Positions 1 through 10,961 of a DNA stretch of 64,000 bases are shown piece after piece. Positions within the stretch are counted from its first letter, which is position 1; each line of letters begins with the position of its first letter. The stretch spans positions 1 through 64,000 of the forward strand of contig JAGFNK010000188.1 of the NCBI GenBank assembly GCA_025769875.1. The letters are read 5' to 3'. Origin of the DNA: Russula earlei (lineage: Eukaryota > Basidiomycota > Agaricomycetes > Russulales > Russulaceae). The position numbers and the translations under genes were made by a program. The notes beneath the pieces are model-generated. The model saw only the letters and a program-made list of their open reading frames with translations, did not search any database and was not told where the DNA came from.

Positions 1-105
1 ACCAAGATCCCCAACTTTAGCGAGAACTCATCGTCTCGCTCGACTCTGTGCGTACAACTCGCGCATGAAACAATTTGTCAGCAACACCGCCCCCAGTCGG
101 TGACA
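1..105 (+). mobile_element. 5' LTR (right-hand end only) of Ty3/Gypsy copy 1
   Basis: The first 105 bases match the last 105 bases of the LTR at 7013-7504 and end at the same TGACA terminus. The rest of the LTR lies outside the window. Ten substitutions separate the two ends over 105 bases. All are transitions and all fall at positions where the ancestral dinucleotide was CpG: three sites are CA in one copy and TG in the other, and four are CG in one copy and CA in the other. LTRs are identical at insertion, so these changes arose afterwards. Confidence 0.9.
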
Positions 106-107
106 TT

Positions 108-120
108 AGAACAAGCTTAG
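108..120 (+). promoter_or_regulatory. Candidate self-priming primer-binding site
   Basis: Two bases after the LTR there is no TGG of a normal tRNA primer site. Instead, AGAACAAGCTTAG is the exact reverse complement of 7230-7242 in the LTR. That LTR position lies about 26-32 bases downstream of a TATATAA box (7198-7204), where the transcript should start. A 5' end of the RNA that pairs with the primer site is the arrangement known for Tf1/sushi-group chromoviruses. Part of the match is shared with a hairpin in the LTR, so the priming role is inferred. Confidence 0.55.
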
Positions 121-182
121 CCTCTCGAACCCTTGACCCCAAACCACACACTCACCAGAGAATATATCGATTTTCTTCCAAC

Positions 183-1847
183 ATGACTACAAGCTCGAGA
201 CTGGAGATACAAGGGACTCGCCACACCAACTGTAGAAGGATTAGCAGCTCTCAAATGTCCATTTGAACTGCTCCCTGACCAAGAGAAAAATGTCCCCAGC
301 ATGACCACATTCAACGACGGAGTCAACTTCCTATCAGTACAGATCAATGGCGTACCGTGGACAGGTTACTACATCACCTGGAAGAATGCCAAGGTAGCTC
401 TTGGCCACCTCTTCGGCCTCTGGTTTGAGATTGCAAGATGTGGAGACAGCTGGGAAGCAACGCACGTCGCCTGCCCAGCCTTTCACCTCACTCAAAATCC
501 CCTCAGAGGAATCAACCTCACCACATTGACGGCTTCAGGAGAACCCCTCCCCAACTTGAAAGCACCAAGCTGAGCTCCAACGCCCGGACCCGCTCCACCT
601 ACCAGTGCTCCAATGGAGCTCTAACCCACGACGACAACGAATATTTTCGCCACCGAAACCCAACACGCATCATCCGGAACGACGCGAGCCCCAGTTCGCC
701 CCTCATTTGCAGGACTTGGAGGACGTGGAGAACGGCCCCCAAGCCCTGACCCTGACGAATTCTTTGGACGAACCGATCGCAATACATGTGCATCCAACAA
801 TGGAAAACTCGAGGGAATTCCCCCTGAGTTTTTAATGGCGATCGCGCACGAACACATGCATTTCTAGTCGCATTCAACAGGTTCATGTCCATGAATCATG
901 ACAGTAAAATTGCCAGAGACCCAATTAAGAAATGTGCTTACTTCCTCTCATTGATGACAGGACCCAAGGTCGAAGGATGGCTCGAAGCCATGGATCAGTG
1001 GCTCGAAGATGTGCAAAACGACCCTACCAACATCCCACTAGGACTCACAGCATGGGAAGCGCTGCGACAGCAATTCCATCGTGCATTCACCAACTACGCG
1101 GAGCATGAGAAGGCCCAAGATAGACTCAAAGAATTAAAAATGAAGGATGGCTTACTCGACGACTACATCTCAGAATTCCAACTACTGGCGAGACGTGCAG
1201 GGCTCAACGTCAACGAACCGACAGTCATGCGACTATTCGCATGGGGACTCCCACGATCTCTGGTCGAGTCTTGCCTTGACCTTGAAGACCCCACTTCATT
1301 CGCAGACTGGGTCGCAGCAGCTCAAAAACACCACAGGGTCTGGATGCATAAACGAGCAATTTTGTCCGACCATTCAAGCACATGCGGATGCAATTTCAAC
1401 CAACCACAGAACAAACCCTGGGGTCAACTCGCCAATTCAGCATGGGCCAACCATGGGAACATTCAAAGTAACGCTACACCTGCACGCCCACGCCTCCCAC
1501 CACGCGACCCGAACACAATGGACACCAGTGCAGGTGCCGCTCGCAAGGCAATTACCAAAGCCGAGAAACAAAAACATCGAGAAGAAGGAAGATGTTTTCA
1601 TTGCTCCCTTTGAGGACACTTGGCCCGCAACTGTCCCACAAAGCCCAAACGAGAAATAACATGTGCACGCACCACCGACACAACCACCAATACAACTGGA
1701 TCTTCCATTATAGAAGTTGTTGAAGAAGATATGGTCATCAAATTGGCAGAGACGGCAAACAAACTCTCTGTAGAGGATAGGGAAGCCTTTATTAAGGCCC
1801 TAATGGGAGACGATGAAGATAAAGAGGAGGATTTTTCGGACACTTGA
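183..1847 (+). pseudogene. Decayed gag of Ty3/Gypsy copy 1
   Basis: The best preserved part (885-1613) matches a Retrotrans_gag-type capsid domain and leads into a CCHC zinc knuckle that reads CFHCSL, then a TGA stop at 1611-1613, then GHLARNCP. The stop is most simply a CGA arginine codon turned into TGA. Upstream, from about 183, reading is broken by several frameshifts and stops, although stretches of gag-like sequence remain in different frames. After the knuckle an acidic tail runs to a stop at 1845-1847 and overlaps the protease reading frame, so pol was probably made by frameshifting. The product cannot be made from this copy. Confidence 0.8.
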
Positions 1848-4148
1848 GCATAACGGCGATTGCTCGAGCTTTAGGTATCAACCCTATGTACAAATCTCAA
1901 AGAAAGTCAATATCAGTGATGACTACTATTTACATTGGATCGAACAAAGCCGAAAGAAGAGCCCTGATAGACAGTGGGGCTACAGAATGCTTCATATCTC
2001 CCAAATTGACAAAAGAACTACGCCTGCAAACTAGAAAATTGGTCCCAGCCAGAACCATCAAAAACGTCGATGGAACATTCAACCGTTTGGGAAAAATCAC
2101 CCAAACTGTCCAACTCGAACTAAAACTATTAGGGCAAAGACATGTGCACCAATTTCTAGTCGCAGATATAGGGCAAGACAATATCATCTTAGGATATCCA
2201 TTCTTAGAATCAACCAACCCAAGAATAAACTGGTCCAAAGGAACCATTATGGGAAGAGTCACCCTCACAGGCAGTCAGGAAACTCCAGCATGGATCAAAG
2301 CACTAATGGACTAGGAAGAAGGTGATGAGCTATGGTTACAAACCCAAATATGCAAAACCACTATAGCACAACAATTGGCGGAAGCACAGATGCAGGACAA
2401 ACCCAAAACTTGGCAAGAGATAGTACCCCATCGATACCACCAATATGGACAAGTATTTATGGAACAAGAATCAGAAAGGTTCCCTGGACCAAGAAAATGG
2501 GACCACGCCATCGACCTAAAACCAGACGCCCTGACAACGATCAACTGCAGAGTATATCCTCTTTCACCTAAAGAAAAAGAGGAACAAAAGAAGTTCCTCG
2601 AACAAAATTTATGACTTAAAAGAATAAGAAGATCCAACTCACCATACGCCAGTGGATTCTTTCTTATAAAGAAGAAGGACGGCAAATTTCAACCGGTACA
2701 AGACTATAGAAACTTAAACAAGTGGACGATACCTAACGTATACCCACTACCCTTAATCCCAGAACTTATCCATGCCTTAGCAGGAAAGGAACTCTTCACC
2801 AAATTCGATGTTAGATGGGGTTACAACAACATTTGGATCAAAGAAGGAGACGAGTGGAAAGCAGCCTTCAAAACCAGTGATGGGCTGTTCGAACCTATGA
2901 TAATGTTCTTTGGATTAACAAACTCCCCAGCTACCTTCCAAACCATGATGGACAACATCTTTCAAGAAGAACTCACACAAGGGTGGTTGAAGATCTATAT
3001 GGACGACATCATCATTGCCACAAAAAATGACAAAGTAGAGCATGCGTCTAAAGTCAACCACATACTATCCTAATTGAAACAACATGACCTCTATCTTAAG
3101 CCAGAAAAATGCCAATTCCACAAAAGAAAAGTGGAATACCTTGGGGTAATCATAGGAGAAGGAAAGATAACTATGGACCCTGTGAAGGTCAAAGGGATCA
3201 AAGACTGGCCAACCCCATCAACATTAAAAGAAGTCAGAAGTTTCTTAGGATTTTGCAACTTCTATCAAAATTTCATACCCAACTTCTCCATAAAGGCCAG
3301 ACCGCTAAACAATTTAACAAAGAAAAACAAACAATGGGAATGGATGACAAAGGAAGATCAAGCCTTTCATACATTGAAACTTGCATATCCTACCCGGTGC
3401 TTCGCACCCCAGAGTGGACAAAACAATTCATTCTAGATACTGATGCATCAGGATTCGCTATCGGAGCAGTCATATCCCAAGAACATGAAGACGGTCTACA
3501 CCCAATTGCATACTATTCTAGGACATTATTAGATGCAGAAAGGAACTATGATGCACATGACAAAGAACTAGCAGCAGTAATTTTTGGACTAAAAAGTGGA
3601 CGACCATTCTTCCTAGGAGCTGATAAACCAGTCAGAATAAGGACGGACCACAAAAATCTCACCTACTTCAAAGAACCACAAAAATTAACAGGACGACAAG
3701 CCAGATGGATGCAATACATGCAGGATTTCAACATCACCATGGAACATGTCCCTGGACACACACACACAATTGCCAACACACTTTCTCGCCACAAAGACCT
3801 TAACAAGGGGGTAGAAGAACAAAAAACCACACTACTACCACCCAAAATCTTCGCATGAAAAACCTACCTACCAGATAAACCTGACAAGCGGTGAGAAATT
3901 CTGAGAAAATTTCATGACACCCCGTTTGCAGGACACCCAGGAATAGCCAACACCTGGGACCTAGTTAAACAACATTACGAAGGGCCCAGACTACAACAAT
4001 TTGTAGAACAATATGTCAAAGGTTGCGCCAAATGCCAAGAGTCTAAGACCAACATACCTAGAGAGAAAGCCACGACCTTTCCACTCGACACACATGTGGA
4101 GCAAGGCCCCTTTCAATACGTATCAATGGACCTCATTACCGACTTGCC

Positions 4149-4683
4149 TGTTAAGATCTGACAGATCTTAGCACCGACTCCTTAGTGAAAGAGTTGCTTG
4201 ATATAGTTCAAGCACTAGACTTCGAACCCTTTGATATTATCTCAGGAAGATTGAATGTAGAAAAGAGAGGGACCTCTTTCAGTTAGAGTCTGCACTATAA
4301 TTTGTTTAGATGGTTGACAAGATGGATATCTTGTAAGATTGTGTAAGTCGAGCGTAAGGCTCAACTTCTTGGTTCCACAGACTATTTATATGATATCTCG
4401 ATAACTACTGATCCGATTCGTACGAAACTCGGGGTGCACATAGCTGAGGACCAGTAGTATCCAAATACGAAAAGCGCAATTCAGAATGTTAGAAATGACT
4501 CACGCGTGAGTCATTCTTTCCTAGTATCAGTAAGCAATCAGTAAGAAATCAGTAAGCAATCAGTAAGCAATCAGTCAGCAATCTGTAAGCAATCAGTAAG
4601 CAGATTGATAAGCAAACACATGAGTAATCACAGATGAGTCAGCAAAAATAGATGACAGTCGGAGAATCAAGAGAATCTTAACA
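4149..4683. mobile_element. Solo LTR (535 bp) inside the integrase of copy 1
   Basis: The insert begins TGTTAAGAT and ends ATCTTAACA, so its ends are perfect 9-bp inverted repeats with the TG...CA of LTRs. It is flanked by the direct repeat TTGCC (4144-4148 and 4684-4688). Removing the insert and one repeat restores the integrase reading frame. No internal coding region remains, as expected after LTR-LTR recombination. The family is unrelated to the host Gypsy LTR. It contains a short tandem array (see 4525-4608). Confidence 0.92.
4525..4608. repeat. Tandem array of an 11-bp unit inside the solo LTR
   Basis: About seven imperfect copies of the unit ATCAGTAAGCA follow each other with single-base variants. 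The similar motif CAGTAAG recurs in the other solo LTR at 60268-61228 (near 60640-60690), so the two families may share it. It may be an LTR regulatory repeat. The unit is too short and has no spacers, so it is not a CRISPR array. Confidence 0.7.
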
Positions 4684-5746
4684 TTGCCCAAATCAGAAGG
4701 ATTCGACAGCGTTCTCACCATAGTCGACCAAGGATGCTCCAAAGCGACAAAATTCATCCCATGCAACAAAATGATTGATGGAACAGGCATTGCACACAAA
4801 TATCTGAAACACCTCATGCCCTGGTTTGGCATTCCAAAAAGAATCATCTCCGACAGAGACCCCCAATTTGCATCAAACTTCTCTAAAGCCATATGTAAAA
4901 ATTTAGGCATCAAACAAAACGTGTCCACCGCATTCCACCCCCAAACAGATGGACAAACAGAACGAATAAACACATGGCTGGAACAATACCTAAGACCCTG
5001 GGCCATGACTCATCCTCATTCCTGGGCAAAAATGCTTCCTGTAGCAGAATACACACACAACTCATGGAAACATGAAACAACACGGAGGTCACCACACGAA
5101 CTCCTCATGGGATTCAAACCCCAGATCGACATCAGCCTAGAAGACAACAATGTGCCCTCATCCACCGATTGCCTGAAACAACTAGAAGAGGCAAGATGGG
5201 ACGCCCAACAACTTCTAGAACGCAAACAACAACCCCTAAAACCTGACGTCAAAGAAATGGAGGAAGGAACCCTCATATGGCTAGAAGCAAAAAACCTCAG
5301 AACACGAGGGACACGCAAGTTAATGCCTAAAAGATACGGCCCATTTCCTGTTACAAAAAGAATTTCCAAAGTTGCGTATCAATTACAACTTCCGCCATCA
5401 ATGAAGATACATGACGTCTTCCACGTCAACTTACTTCTCCCTTATAAGGAGACGGAAGAATACGGCATGCCATTTACATGACCTCCACCAACCATAGAAA
5501 ACGAGGAAGAATATAAAATTGAAGCAATTCTAGACACTAGAAGATTCGGACAAACACATAAACTTCAATACCTCATACACTGGAAGGGATACCCTGCATC
5601 AGACAACTCGTGGGTCGACCACCACGACCTTCATGCCCCAGAACTTCTGAAAGAATACTACTCTGCTTCCACTGGACAACCCCAAATATAAAAGACACCA
5701 CCTACGAACGACTACTCCCCATCGTTCCATCCCCTGACACAACAAT

Positions 5747-6994
5747 ATGTCTTCCATTCAAAACTCCCCTACTGCTTCCACCGCTACACTCGTACCCACT
5801 CCGCCTTACTCTCCCGCCCTCATTCACCTACCACTATCCAGAGAACCGTCCCCTTCAACAGCGGCAACCATTAACACTAGGCTACTCATTCGATGCGCTG
5901 CACAACATGCCGCTATGATTGTGCAAGCTCACGAATTGTGGGAAGACGACTCCCTCACCACTATATTACATGCCTTCGGCAATTGATCCCCCACACAAGG
6001 GACCCATTCACCCATCAGAACCCACAGCCCTTCCTACCACGTTCACTCCCCTTCACCTGACCCCATCCCAATTCCCCCACACACCACTACTCCCATCATC
6101 CAACAGGTCGAAAACATCGTTCTACTCAACGAAAACTTCGCTCCGACCAACCTCAAAAGGACACCACCTCCTGTCTATGAGCCACCTACCAATCACGTCC
6201 AACTCACAGAACTGGAAGAACTTGGAGAAGGATGGGAAGAAGGAGACCTCGGACTAGACTTACTAATCCCAGACCCAGGCAATGAAGACGACATGCTACC
6301 CCCTCGCTTTGTCCTCCCCGACCTCACACATGGCTTCCCCACCTTACTAGCCACTTACGGTCCTGGATGTCCTACCCACCATATCCCCATTTGAGCTCGA
6401 GCTGACCCTTACCCTCACCCTCTTCTTACACAAAAAGATGCCTTCCTATTCAAGGACGGCCTCAGACACACTACAGCTATAGATGAGGCACTTAGGTTCA
6501 AACAGGACCTATCCCTGGAAGCGGAAGTACGCCGCTATCGATTTGCCATAAAAAAGACACAACAGATGGCAAACAGTCTCGTCACCACTTGCAAAAGATA
6601 CCACAACATGATGTGGGAAGTAAGGGACTCGGAAGTCAAATTAGCCAAAGCTAATGCCAAGGCTCGCCTCGAACCACAGGTCCTGTTCGGGACCATGCCT
6701 CAACTCACTGACCAGGAGCACAAAGATGCCAAAGAAGCTTTGTTAGACCCATGGTACCAATTCCTCCCTCGACTCTCTGACAAATGCGCCTGGTGTCACG
6801 ATGGGGGACACGACACATTTGAATGCCCCAAGATCGCCATCTGCGTCCTTTGTAATTGTCACAGACATATGGCTGACCACTGTAGAAACCCACATCGACA
6901 ATGCAAAACTGACAAGATATGTCAAGTCCCCCGCAACCAACTCCATTTCCACACTTGCCACTGTCAATCGACTATCCTCCCTTATGTCACTTAG
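5747..6994 (+). pseudogene. Post-pol CCHC ORF of Gypsy copy 1 (two stops)
   Basis: This 1248-base frame starts 56 bases after the pol stop and matches the ORF at 62745-63992 along its full length without an indel. It encodes a proline-rich N-terminus, a lysine/arginine-rich probably helical middle, and two adjacent CX2CX4HX4C zinc knuckles near residues 345-375. Stops interrupt it at 5984-5986 and 6392-6394. The second is CGA in the other copy, giving direct proof of a CGA to TGA change. Many other differences swap arginine for glutamine, histidine or cysteine, again as expected from CpG loss. The position is that of an envelope gene, but no signal peptide or membrane segment is present. Confidence 0.8.
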
Positions 6995-7012
6995 ACGTTA
7001 ACAAGGAGGTGA

Positions 7013-7504
7013 TGTCACAAGTACCGGTTCTTCGGACCAGACCGGCAACCAGACAAGCCTACCCGGACAGACCTCACGATTCCCATGCATTTTCATGACT
7101 CACCCAGCCTCACATGTACCATCACCTTCCAGCATGTTCTAGTCTCGATTGCCTCACCGTTACCTTGTGTCTGCTATTTGATATAGGATACACTGTCTAT
7201 ATAAGACTGTCTGTAGAGGAGAACAAGCCCTAAGCTTGTTCTCATGTGAATATCACTGGATTCTAGCTTCGGGACTGTAGGCTTGCAGGGAATCAAGCAA
7301 TCGACTCAAGAACTCTCTCTATTCTCTAAGTCTTCAAACGTGAAGACAGATCTACTGTATTTCCTCTCCACGGTACACACTAGCCTTCGCTGTGTTGTCA
7401 CTGAGATCCCCGACTTTAGCGAGAACTTGTCGTCTCGCTCGACTCTGTGCGTACAACTCACGCGTGAAACGATTTGTCAGTGACACCGCCCCCAGTCGGT
7501 GACA
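7013..7504 (+). mobile_element. 3' LTR (492 bp) of Ty3/Gypsy copy 1
   Basis: The LTR begins TGTCA and ends TGACA, preceded by a purine-rich tract ending at 7012 (AACAAGGAGGTGA). It has the same length, 492 bp, as the inverted LTR at 62235-62726. A TATATAA box lies at 7198-7204. The expected transcription start falls in a hairpin, GAGAACAAG - loop - CTTGTTCTC (7219-7243), whose right arm lies in the segment complementary to the primer site at 108-120. Confidence 0.93.
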
Positions 7505-9140
7505 TGGGAACTGGCTAGGTCACAAACCATGTGTAACTGAGACCAATGGTCCAGTCATCTCAGTTATAGTCTGGTCTGGTGTGCATTTCATTTGTATGGT
7601 GGATTTTGCTCCACCAAAGGCAAAGACACACAAAGTGCCTTCGCAGTGCGACATGCTATGCCTCAGGACCCAAAAGGGCTCAGAATAAAAATTTTGGAAC
7701 CCTCCCCCTTCACAGGGGAAAGTTGCTCTGAACGACTCCTTACCTTGATCTCACATCCATCTCATCCATTTCCAATTGTGTGTGCTAAAAGCTAAAAAGC
7801 CAAAAAGAAGTTTTACTTAAATAAATGTCTCAGATATGGGCACAAGCAAAAATGTCTTAAGGACACTGTGGAGCTCATTGAGAGTGCAAGCTCATCGCCA
7901 CAGCTAAAGGCCACAAAGGCAATATTGGCTTACTTGACTCAAGAAATTTTTTATGCTTCATAGCAAAATTTTACGACTAGTACTTACAAGTACTGTAGGC
8001 ACGAAGGTGTACTTAAAAGGCTCAAAAAGCAAGCCAACAAAAATAATAAGAAGAGACAACTCTGTATTCCTGAATCCCCCTTGTGTGCCACTGGTCCTGC
8101 TCCTGGCTCCTGCATATTGATTGTTGTGCCCTTGGACCTTCACCTCAGCTTTATAATCTTCACTATTGCAGTCTTCCAGACCAGACCTCAGAGCACTAAT
8201 GTTATATAAGCTTGCAGTATGCAGAAAGCAAGAAGTGAAAGTGAGAGGCATCCAACTTTGAACATCCCTATTTGTTACCTAAACCTGTGAGCACCAGCTG
8301 TCTGGAAATCTGGTCAATGTTCTTGCCCCATGTCCTCTAATAATATCATATTGTCAATTTTGGTACCTCAGTCCATCAGGAAAAACACATAAATATTTTT
8401 TAGCTTTATAAAGTCTTTATAGAGTCAAAAAAGTTCTCAAAAGTTGGAAAGTCACATCAGCCAGCCTTAGGGCAAGTCAATCAATTTATGCTCTAATGGG
8501 GCTACTGCTAAAGTTAAGAGCCCTCCATCCAATGTTGGTTTGGGACATATCTGGGACTTTAACAGACTTTATGAACTTTCTTTACTACCTTTTCTGGCTT
8601 TATGGAGGCTTGAACAGCACTTTACTACTTTACAAACTTTCAACTTTAGAAATACTCCCTATTAAGCTAAAAAGTCAAAAAAGTCATAAATTTTCTTGTG
8701 ATTTTGTTGATGTCCTACATCAATGTTGCTTGCCAGATCTTGATATCTCGTAGTCGGCATCAGAAGAGTAATTAGTCAACTCGTGCATTGCACTTCCTCG
8801 CCGCATCGACGCGAAGTGGCTGTTTCAAACGAAATTTGATCTACGTGCCCCTTCACGCCAAGTATCAAATGTCGATCGATCGAGTTCCTGCAGTTTCGTG
8901 TTCGGCAGACAGTTACAATCCGATTGATAGTCGCGGCCAGAACGTCCATGATGCGAAGCAACGACCCCTCTTCAAAGGAAAAAAAATGAAAATGAAAGAC
9001 GCAAAGGTCAATTGACTCGGACTTGAAACGCGCGATGGTTTGTGTGAACGGAATCAAGGCATTTCAGCACATTACTAGTCAATCAGGATTCCGCATCAGT
9101 CCCGTCTCGAATGTATAGTTTATACGACTCATTGATATGA
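7505..9140. other. Decayed repeat-like stretch without an intact gene
   Basis: The segment up to about 8760 is AT-rich and poor in CpG and holds no intact gene. Around 7650-7900 short readable pieces resemble a retroelement gag: an EPSPFTGE segment and a weak knuckle-like CLRYGHKQKC. The frame is broken and the identification is weak. From about 8760 on the base composition becomes that of the unique host DNA. The last part is downstream sequence of the MBOAT gene. Confidence 0.4.
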
Positions 9141-10430
9141 TCACCGATTAAGCAAGGAGATGGCGCTATCGACAAGTAGTTTTCCTGGTCGGAGCCGATC
9201 AGGGAAAAAGTCACTTGCCAGAATTCCATGTCGGGCCCACCCATCGAGCAGGAGTGTGCCCCATACGAGGGTCCACGACATGGTCCATGACCAGCCAAGC
9301 CATCCTTGCACAGGCAAACCAGTCGCCCGCTTGAACACATCCTCTATAATGACGCCGAGGCCCATGAGAAGAAAGAACCCTCCGGAGGTGGTGAACTCCG
9401 TCCCATATCCGACCCCCCACAAGCCCAAATAATGTATGAGACCTGACATGGTGAATGCACCCATGACGGCGCCCGGAAGTCCGAAGAGTGCACCGCCAGG
9501 ACGGGCTCCGAAGACGACGAAAAAGTGTCGAAAGAACTGGTGCCAGCGGATGCTCCAAAAATCTCGAATCGAAGTGGACAGCCAAGGTCGGTGCGTGAGA
9601 CGGGGCCACTGGGAGGCTGGCTGGCGAAGGAGGACGCGTCCGATCAATGTCGCGATGTGGTACATCGAGTCGACGAGCGTATATGACCACACGCCCCCAC
9701 AAACGGCCGACAACGCGGCCCTGGCGATGCGAGGAAAAGGGGGAAGGGATGGGTCGAACAGGGTGCCGCCTCCGGGATCGTTGGTGGAGGGGCAGAGAGA
9801 TTGTATGATGTACAGTGACGTGTCAAGGGCCGTGAGTTTTAAGAGCAACGTAGCCCAAACGGAGGCGATCGAAAGGGGCGGGCCACTCTCACGGGGGAAA
9901 TGGTTGGGGGACCAGGACCATCCGATTCCACGCTGGTTGCAAAATAGGTCGACGGCAGCGAGAAGGACATTTGGAATCGACAATTGCCGTTCGACAGGAG
10001 CATCTTGGCCCTCTATTAACTCGTATTTCCTCAGCGGTTTCTTGATAAAGGTCCATTCAAGAGACCTTAGTGCAATGAAAAACATCGATATCTACATGTA
10101 AGTCTCAGAGGCGTCCCGCTGGGAAGGCAGCGATGGATATCATACCACAAACGACATGTTCCAAAAACGGAGCCGGTCTCCGTTCGGATGACCTACCGAC
10201 TGCGCCAACCATATCGAGAGATCCAATCCCACAGCACAGCACCATGCCTGCCACACAATGAAAGGCAGCAGTGAAAGCTTAAGCACGAATGTGTTCGGGA
10301 GCATGGCCAGCACTCCAAGAGCGTAGAAGCTCAGATAGAGAGGCACGACGGCAGCAGGCGTAAACGGCTGACGAAGAGCGGGGTCTGGAGGATCAGGAAG
10401 CAAGGAGAACATTGAGATGAGGTTCAGCAC
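9141..10430 (-). CDS. Wax synthase-like MBOAT acyltransferase 1
   Basis: Two exons (10430-10146 and 10091-9141) joined in phase by a 54-base GT-AG intron give 411 residues. The protein is rich in membrane segments and matches the wax-synthase branch of the MBOAT family (MBOAT_2). Visible landmarks are RGIGW after the first third, DFWSIRWHQFFR, and SGLIHYLGLWG with the conserved membrane histidine. Family members transfer acyl groups from acyl-CoA to alcohols, and in fungi they also acetylate terpenoid or other secondary metabolites at the ER. The substrate cannot be read from sequence. A second, related gene follows in the same direction 531 bases upstream. No stop or frameshift was seen. Confidence 0.8.
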
Positions 10431-10961
10431 ACTGAGAGGCCCAGGGTAGGCAACGATTAAAGGCGGCTACGTTTGGCCCAGCTAAATACGTTCTACCAGT
10501 CTTTTGCGATGTATGATCCCATCTTACGCGAAGCGGGCAAGCTGTCCCGCATACTACAGAAAACGGCGATAAGGACCATAGGCATGTTGTGTCAATTGCG
10601 GCGCTGGCGGGGAAGTGGTCAATTTGTCTCAAGGTAGAACAATCAATCTCAAATATACTATCCATGGAAGCCTCAACTTTGTGGAAAATAGTTTCTATGC
10701 ATTTCGAGGCTTTGTTTTCAGTTGTCCTTTTTTTTTCTTGGTTTGCTTGGGAGTTGCCACAACACGTGAAACAGCATCGGCTTACGGGTGACAGCTGCCA
10801 TTAAGTAATCGGCAAATGCCCGCTGTCAAGTTAATATTGTCCTCGTAAAAGTCACTGAGGAGACAAACGATACAGTAGTTTCCAGATGAACATATGAAAC
10901 ACGAAATACATGAAGCAAGTTTTTCTGAGGACCAACATGGTGATACAGCAGGACGTGTACC
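10431..10961. other. Spacer between the two MBOAT genes
   Basis: No coding signal. The stretch holds the promoter of the first MBOAT gene and the 3' end of the second. A pyrimidine run lies at about 10720-10740 on the plus strand. Confidence 0.5.

Larger units (their letters stand above)
1848..5691 (+). pseudogene. Decayed pol (protease, RT, RNase H, integrase, chromodomain)
   Basis: Domains appear in the Ty3/Gypsy order. The aspartic protease has ALIDSGATECF near 1960-1990. The reverse transcriptase carries KIYMDDIIIA near 2990-3020. RNase H has LDTDASGFAIGAV near 3433-3470. The integrase zinc finger (HH/CC) lies at about 3910-4045. The integrase core has MDLITD, SDRDPQF and the EQY glutamate, and a chromodomain lies at about 5505-5660. 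Stops at 2312-2314, 2612-2614, 3071-3073, 3856-3858, about 3892 and about 3901 and a frameshift near 3390 break the frame, and most stops look like CGA to TGA. A solo LTR (4149-4683) splits the integrase between DLP and the following lysine. The chromodomain places the element among chromoviruses, which target heterochromatin. Confidence 0.9.

Noticed and set aside
4525..4608. Repeat array resembling CRISPR
   Set aside because: The unit is 11 bp with no spacers, lies inside an LTR, and the genome is eukaryotic.
5747..6994. Envelope gene of the Gypsy element
   Set aside because: Position fits, but there is no signal peptide, membrane segment or cleavage site; two CCHC knuckles indicate a nucleic-acid-binding protein.
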